A stretch of 64,000 nt of DNA from NCBI RefSeq assembly GCF_003628445.1, contig NZ_RBZO01000015.1, positions 37,429 through 101,428 on the forward strand, in the 5' to 3' direction. The notes beneath the pieces were generated by a model, which was not told the origin of the DNA, searched no databases, and saw only the letters and a list, made by a program, of their open reading frames with translations. Position 1 is the stretch's first letter. Every line of letters begins with the position of its first letter. The translations under genes were made by a program, and so were the position numbers. This document shows, piece by piece, positions 59,500-64,000 of this stretch. The DNA comes from Oceanobacillus bengalensis. GTDB taxonomy: Bacteria > Bacillota > Bacilli > Bacillales > Amphibacillaceae.

Positions 59500-61215
59500 A
59501 TGGATATGCAAGCGATAGCTTCTAAAAATGGAAACTTTAATTTGAAGGATTATGAGGGAACACGTGAGACATTTAGATGGGAAGATGTGAACAAACACTT
59601 CACTTGGAATGATACTGGAAAAGTAAATATGGCGTACGAGGCGTTAGACCGCCATGCTGAGGACTCTAAAACAAAGGATAAAATTGCGCTAATCTATTCG
59701 GCACCAGAACGAGAGGCAAAAAAAACCTTTAGTGAACTTAGTAAAGAAAGTAATAAATTTGCGAATGTCTTAAAGAAATATGGGATAGAGAAAGGGGATC
59801 GTGTCTTTCTTTTCATGCCAAGAAGTCCAGAATTTTATGCGGCATTTTTTGGAATATTAAAGATCGGCGCAGTTGCAGGTCCGCTTTTTGAAGCATTTAT
59901 GGAGCAAGCAGTGCGTGACCGCTTGCAGGATAGTGAAGCAAAGGTTCTAATAACAACGAAGGAATTAATAGCCAGAGTACCACAAGAGGAACTACCACAT
60001 CTAGAGAAGGTTATTATTGTTGGTGAAGTACCGGATGATCAAGGGAATTATATAGATTATAAAGAGGAAGTGGACGGTGCGTCAGACCAGTTTGACATGG
60101 TGTGGGTGGATTTAGAAGATGGAATGCTTCTTCATTATACATCTGGGTCAACTGGTAAGCCTAAAGGAGTATATCATGTCCATAATGCAATGATTCAGCA
60201 TTATGCTACTGGTGAATGGGTGCTTGATTTAAAAGAAGATGATGTCTATTGGTGTACAGCTGATCCAGGATGGGTAACAGGAACAAGTTACGGTATCTTT
60301 GCTCCGTGGTTACACGGTGTTACAAATGTCATTCGTGGGGGTAGATTTACACCTGATGATTGGTATCATACATTGGAAAAATACCAAGTGTCTGTGTGGT
60401 ATACTGCCCCTACCGCCTTGAGAATGCTAGTAAGTCACGGAGAGGAAAAACTAAGGAGTTATGATTTAACCGCACTAAGACATCTTATGAGTGTGGGAGA
60501 GCCGCTTAATCCTGAGGTAATAACTTGGGGACTGGCAGCATTTAATTTACGGATACATGATACGTGGTGGATGACAGAAACAGGTGCACAACTAATTGTA
60601 AATCTGCCTGCACTTGAAATACGACCTGGTTCAATGGGCAAACCCATTCCAGGTATCGAAGCCGCAATTGTTGATAATGAAGGCAACGAATTACCACCTA
60701 ACCAAATGGGGAATTTGGCGATAAAAGAAGGATGGCCAGCGATGATGCGACAAATTTGGAACAATCCTAGTAAATATGAAAGCTATTTTATTAATGGTTG
60801 GTATGTTTCTGGGGATAGTGCTTACCGGGATGAGGATGGGTACTTTTGGTTTCAAGGCCGCCTAGATGATGTTATTAATACATCCGGGGAGCGTGTTGGC
60901 CCGTTTGAAGTGGAAAGTAAGTTAATTGAACACCCTGCTGTAGCTGAAGCTGGTGTTATTGGTAAGCCTCATCCAGAACGCGGTGAGATTATTAAGGCTT
61001 TTATTACATTGAATGATAAGTATACAGAAACACCAGAATTGTTAGAGGAGATACGTGTATTTGTTAAAACAGGTTTAAGTGCTCATGCAGCACCGAGGGA
61101 AATAGAAGTGAAAGATAGTATCCCTAAAACACGGAGCGGTAAAATCATGCGTAGGCTCCTAAAATCGTGGGAACTTGGATTACCAACAGGGGATACCTCT
61201 ACACTAGAAGAATAA
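59500..61215 (+). CDS. acsA: Acetyl-CoA synthetase
   Basis: 571 residues, AMP-forming ANL enzyme. P-loop-like A3 motif YTSGSTGKPKGV, WWMTETGA (A5), YVSGDSAYRDEDGYFWFQGRLDD (A7-A8) and the catalytic, acetylation-prone Lys in KTRSGKIMRR. ATG 59500 follows GGGAGAGGTG. B. subtilis AcsA has 572 residues. The usual acuABC genes do not lie next to it here. Confidence 0.96.
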   Translation: MDMQAIASKNGNFNLKDYEGTRETFRWEDVNKHFTWNDTGKVNMAYEALDRHAEDSKTKDKIALIYSAPEREAKKTFSELSKESNKFANVLKKYGIEKGDRVFLFMPRSPEFYAAFFGILKIGAVAGPLFEAFMEQAVRDRLQDSEAKVLITTKELIARVPQEELPHLEKVIIVGEVPDDQGNYIDYKEEVDGASDQFDMVWVDLEDGMLLHYTSGSTGKPKGVYHVHNAMIQHYATGEWVLDLKEDDVYWCTADPGWVTGTSYGIFAPWLHGVTNVIRGGRFTPDDWYHTLEKYQVSVWYTAPTALRMLVSHGEEKLRSYDLTALRHLMSVGEPLNPEVITWGLAAFNLRIHDTWWMTETGAQLIVNLPALEIRPGSMGKPIPGIEAAIVDNEGNELPPNQMGNLAIKEGWPAMMRQIWNNPSKYESYFINGWYVSGDSAYRDEDGYFWFQGRLDDVINTSGERVGPFEVESKLIEHPAVAEAGVIGKPHPERGEIIKAFITLNDKYTETPELLEEIRVFVKTGLSAHAAPREIEVKDSIPKTRSGKIMRRLLKSWELGLPTGDTSTLEE

Positions 61216-61312
61216 GCTATTTTAAATGATTACGTAGGGAATCTGGCAAAGCATTTATATTAACTACGCTTTAATAATAGATAAAAATAGAAACCATAGA
61301 GGTCAATTCTAG

Positions 61313-61356
61313 TAGCTTTAGCTTTCGTCAATTAGTGGCGATAGCTAGAGTTTTTC
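61313..61356 (+). terminator. acsA terminator
   Basis: CTTTAGCTTTCG / CGATAGCTAGAG imperfect stem, then TTTTTCTTT. Confidence 0.65.
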
Positions 61357-61393
61357 TTTATTATGATAGTAACAATACGTTAAAGGGGAAGAC

Positions 61394-61909
61394 ATGATGC
61401 ATACCACGGATGACCCAATACATCTTTATCCGAATACATCTATTCAAATAGTTCCAGGTGATTTGCTATATTCACATAAAGTTGCTTATTCTTCCTTTCT
61501 TGTTGGACATGAAGCAATTATAGGTATGAATTACCGAATTTATCATGTGAACAGGTGGGGGAATATCGGTCATTCTGATAGTATGCCGATCTATCTAAGC
61601 CGACACAAACCGCTAGAGAAATTAACAATATTGCGCTTCCCTGATGCTGATAAAGCAAAGAATGCAGCTAAGTGGGCAATGCTTCATATTGATAGGGTGG
61701 AGAAATATACGTTTGACCGAGATTTAGATAGTATTGAAAATAACTATTGCTCCAAGTATATTTGGCAGGCGTATTACTTTGGTAATAATCAAAATTTTGA
61801 CCTATATGGAAGAGATACAAATCCAATAAAAAGACGATACGTTACCCCGTCACAGCTGTATCGTAAGTTTGAAGTGGTAGGAAGCTTTAGAAATACACTG
61901 TATCGCTAA
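61394..61909 (+). CDS. Permuted NlpC/papain-like protein (YiiX/YycO-like)
   Basis: 171 residues, no signal peptide or membrane helix. PGDLLYSH...VGHEAIIG carries a His and NNYCSKYIWQAYYF a Cys, in the order His then Cys typical of the circularly permuted NlpC/P60 (YiiX/YycO) hydrolases. Family members act on wall peptides, lipids or amide bonds; the substrate here is unknown. The ribosome binding site AAGGGGAAG precedes ATG 61394. Single gene with a strong terminator. Confidence 0.68.
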   Translation: MMHTTDDPIHLYPNTSIQIVPGDLLYSHKVAYSSFLVGHEAIIGMNYRIYHVNRWGNIGHSDSMPIYLSRHKPLEKLTILRFPDADKAKNAAKWAMLHIDRVEKYTFDRDLDSIENNYCSKYIWQAYYFGNNQNFDLYGRDTNPIKRRYVTPSQLYRKFEVVGSFRNTLYR

Positions 61910-61918
61910 TGGTAATAA

Positions 61919-61963
61919 AAAAATCTGAATGAAGGGTGTATTTCCCCATCATTCAGATTTTTT
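61919..61963. terminator. Strong terminator after the papain-like gene
   Basis: AAAAATCTGAATGA / TCATTCAGATTTTTT long stem, A- and T-tracts on both sides. Confidence 0.92.
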
Positions 61964-62029
61964 ATTACTGTTTAGTACGAGCGGATAAAGCTGTAGCTAG
62001 ACTTCTCTTAACAGGAGCCTGCGCTTTTC

Positions 62030-63259
62030 TTATGATTTAATATCGTCTGCTGGGCCAAATATTTCAAAGTGTATATCTGTATCGGCAACACCAAATTCTC
62101 TTAAGTTCTTATATTGGGCACGCATAAATCCTTTAGGTCCACAGAAATAGAAGGCAGCGTCGTTTGTTGGAAGAATGCTAGTTAACCATTCATAATCAAC
62201 ATACCCTTCCTTATCACATGTTTCTCCCTCGGCAGGTGTGTCGTATACGGTATAGCTTTTTACTTGTTTATTTCCTTCCACAATTTCAGTTACTCTATCT
62301 TTCATCGCGTGGAATTTACCAGATCTAGCAGCTTGAATATAGATAACTTCACGGTTTGGCTGTACTTTAATTGTTGTCTCTAACATACTCATCATAGGTG
62401 TTAGACCAACACCACCACTGATTAAAATAAGAGGCCGATTATCTTCTTGGTCTAATACAAAGTCTCCACCTGGTGCACTAATAGGAAGAATACTTCCCTC
62501 TTCAACTTGCTCATGTAAGAAGGTAGATACAACACCTGCTGGACCTGCTCCTATAGCGTCCTCTCTTTTTACACTGATACGATAGTACTCTTCTCCAGGT
62601 GCCTGGGATAGACTGTATTGACGAAGATGATTATATTCTTGACTATCTATTTCTGCTTTAATCGTAATGTATTGCCCGGGTCTGTAGCTAGGGAATACTT
62701 TTTCATCAACAGGTTTTAGATAGAAGGATGTAATTACATCGCTTTCTTTTTCCTTTTTAACTACTTTAAAGTCACGGTAGTCAACCCATCCACCAGGACT
62801 ATCTTGAACTTCTTTATACATTTCTTTCTCTACTGTAATAAATACATTTGCAATCTCTCCGTATGCTTTTGCCCATGCATCAATAATCTCATCTGTCGCT
62901 GCATCACCTAAGACATCTTTAATTGCAAATAATAAATTTTCACCAACAATTGGGTAGTGCTCAGGTTTAATATTTAAGCTTCGGTGCTTTTCAGCAATTT
63001 GCTTCACAACTGGTAAGATGCTTTCTAATTGATCAATATGCATTGCTGCAGCAAGTACCGTATTTGCAAGGGCTTTTGGTTGATCGCCTTTTCTTTGGTT
63101 TGTTTGATTAAATATATTTTTTAGTTCTGGATGTTTTTTAAACATTGTTTGATAGAATCTTGTTGTAATCGCTGTTCCGTGTTCTTGTAATACAGGAACA
63201 GTTGATTTAATAATATCTCTTGTTTTTTGGTCTAAACCAGTAGCTGTTGTAGTTGACAT
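62030..63259 (-). CDS. hmp: Flavohaemoprotein, nitric oxide dioxygenase
   Basis: 409 residues: globin domain (1-135, proximal His in [14 protein letters not shown]), FAD domain with [10 protein letters not shown], and NAD(P)H domain with [12 protein letters not shown] and [10 protein letters not shown]. It converts NO to nitrate. ATG 63259 follows AAAGGAG. It is divergent from nsrR, across an operator palindrome; a candidate minus-strand promoter TTGAAA / TATAAG (63338-63311, 16-bp spacer) lies just upstream of that operator. Confidence 0.96.
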   Translation of the reverse strand: MSTTTATGLDQKTRDIIKSTVPVLQEHGTAITTRFYQTMFKKHPELKNIFNQTNQRKGDQPKALANTVLAAAMHIDQLESILPVVKQIAEKHRSLNIKPEHYPIVGENLLFAIKDVLGDAATDEIIDAWAKAYGEIANVFITVEKEMYKEVQDSPGGWVDYRDFKVVKKEKESDVITSFYLKPVDEKVFPSYRPGQYITIKAEIDSQEYNHLRQYSLSQAPGEEYYRISVKREDAIGAGPAGVVSTFLHEQVEEGSILPISAPGGDFVLDQEDNRPLILISGGVGLTPMMSMLETTIKVQPNREVIYIQAARSGKFHAMKDRVTEIVEGNKQVKSYTVYDTPAEGETCDKEGYVDYEWLTSILPTNDAAFYFCGPKGFMRAQYKNLREFGVADTDIHFEIFGPADDIKS

Positions 63260-63280
63260 AACAATACACTCCTTTAGTAT
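63253..63280 (+). promoter_or_regulatory. Candidate nsrR promoter inside the hmp start region
   Basis: TTGACA (63253-63258), 16-bp spacer, TAGTAT (63275-63280) reading right. The predicted start falls at the NsrR operator, which would give autoregulation. Confidence 0.45.
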
Positions 63281-63287
63281 TTTAAAC

Positions 63288-63304
63288 ATGTATTTTGAAT
63301 ACAT
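63288..63304. promoter_or_regulatory. NsrR operator
   Basis: ATGTATTTTGAATACAT, perfect 7+3+7 inverted repeat between hmp and nsrR. It closely resembles the NsrR site of B. subtilis hmp and nasD. Confidence 0.88.
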
Positions 63305-63396
63305 CTTTATCTTATAAATAATATTAACACTGTTTCAATAGGGAAAACGCAATCACATGTTACAATATTGTGAAAGGCTTAATGAGGAGAATTCCA

Positions 63397-63840
63397 ATGC
63401 AACTAAAAAAATATACAGATTACGCATTACGTGTGTTAATTTTTACTGGGTTAAAAAAAGATGGGGAATTAGCTAGTATCAAGGAAATTTCTGAGGTCTA
63501 CAATATTTCGCCAAATCATTTAGGGAAGATTGTTTTTGAATTAAATAAGCTTGAGTTACTAGAAACAATAAGAGGTAGAAACGGAGGAATTCGATTAGCG
63601 AAAGCTCCTGAAGAGGTAAATATCGGATTGTTAATACGCAGGCTTGAAAATGATTTTAATTTATTAGAGTGCTTTAATAGGGGGGCAGATCACTGTGTCA
63701 TCACCCCTGCCTGTACATTAAAGCATGTACTGAACAAGGCATTACACGCCTTTTTTAAAGTACTGGAAGCATATACGCTAAAGGATTTAATTGAAAACGA
63801 ACAGGAATTAAAAGCATTAATGGGAATCGCTTCAGAATAA
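63397..63840 (+). CDS. nsrR: Nitric-oxide-sensing repressor NsrR (Rrf2 family)
   Basis: 147 residues. Winged helix (MQLKKYTDYALRVLIF, ISPNHLGKIVFELNKLELLETIRGRNGGIRL) and three Cys (LLECFNRGADHCVITPACTLKHVL) that ligate the [4Fe-4S] cluster in B. subtilis NsrR. NO reacts with the cluster and releases repression of hmp. ATG 63397 follows GAGGAG. The pairing with hmp supports NsrR over IscR or CymR. Confidence 0.95.
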   Translation: MQLKKYTDYALRVLIFTGLKKDGELASIKEISEVYNISPNHLGKIVFELNKLELLETIRGRNGGIRLAKAPEEVNIGLLIRRLENDFNLLECFNRGADHCVITPACTLKHVLNKALHAFFKVLEAYTLKDLIENEQELKALMGIASE

Positions 63841-63939
63841 GGACCTTTTCTAAAATGTTGTTGTTATAATCACAATTTATATAGACTGTTGATTTCTTTA
63901 ATTCAGTATTGTGAAACTCTCGCTTACATTTATTAATGT

Positions 63940-64000
63940 TAAGCCCTGCCTTTCGCTCCGGCAGAATACTTCGCTTTCCACGGGCACGGCCTCAGCCCTC
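63940..64000 (+). repeat. Left end of two-hairpin repeat, copy D (cut by window edge)
   Basis: CGCTTTCCACGGGCACGGCCTCAGCC matches the left core of copies A and B with one change. Upstream GCCCTGCCTTTCGCTCCGG differs from both, as expected if its stem is again locus-specific. The right part is outside the window. Confidence 0.7.

Overview
The window is a 64 kb stretch around the replication origin of a low-GC, Gram-positive, endospore-forming bacterium of the Bacillaceae. The gene order rpmH / oriC / dnaA-dnaN-yaaA-recF-remB-gyrB-gyrA is that of Bacillus. Spore-specific or sporulation-linked genes (cdaS, yyaC, spoIIIJ, jag, parB/spo0J) point to a spore former. The base composition and the abundance of short intergenic palindromic repeats fit the Oceanobacillus/Virgibacillus side of the family; that placement is inference, not a database result.

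Layout. 1-1374: partial ABC exporter. 1526-1891: small DoxX-like membrane protein. 1895-2045: cluster of DnaA boxes far from oriC. 2117-9107 (minus): the complete walR-walK-walH-walI-walJ-htrC cell-wall two-component operon. 9304-12255 (minus): a secreted LysM/G5/M23 peptidase and purA. 12488-13108: cdaS diadenylate cyclase. 13140-13512: a structured repeat (copy A). 13601-21852 (minus): dnaC helicase, rplI, gdpP, yybS, then rpsR-ssb-rpsF and ychF. 22071-25509: small membrane and spore genes (DUF951, YkvI-like, yyaC, channel-like, DUF554). 25550-30219: parS, repeat copy B, parB, parA, noc, parS, rsmG, repeat copy C. 30220-36282 (minus): mnmG, mnmE, a DUF4025-type gene, jag, spoIIIJ, rnpA, rpmH. 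36283-38644: bipartite oriC flanking dnaA. 38645-46280: dnaN to gyrA. 46367-53373: degenerate HD-GYP protein, yaaC, guaB, dacA, T-box serS. 53394-54143: a 12 x 51-bp tandem array inside an inverted repeat. 54263-57728: tRNA-Ser, sasA, T-box proline reductase, dck-dgk. 57901-63840: tRNA-Arg, a glutamate-type symporter, acsA with a cre site, a permuted NlpC/papain-like protein, and the hmp/nsrR nitric-oxide pair around a palindromic operator. A fourth repeat copy (D) begins at the right edge.

How it works together. Most genes are core: replication start (dnaA, dnaN, dnaC, gyrAB), origin segregation (parABS, noc), tRNA modification (mnmE/G), protein insertion (spoIIIJ), and wall homeostasis (WalRK plus hydrolases and DacA). 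Nucleotide second messengers recur: CdaS makes c-di-AMP, GdpP degrades it, and SasA makes (p)ppGpp. Two tRNA-sensing T-boxes (Ser-UCC on serS, Pro-CCU on a pyrroline-5-carboxylate reductase) can be read directly.

The least explained parts are non-coding. One is a repeat family whose variable stems differ between copies yet remain perfectly self-complementary. Another is the 51-bp array downstream of serS. Others are a repeat lying in the guaB leader, a terminator-like hairpin in the dnaA leader, and a structured ssb-rpsR spacer. Start sites were chosen by Shine-Dalgarno position and family alignment from memory; no searches were run.
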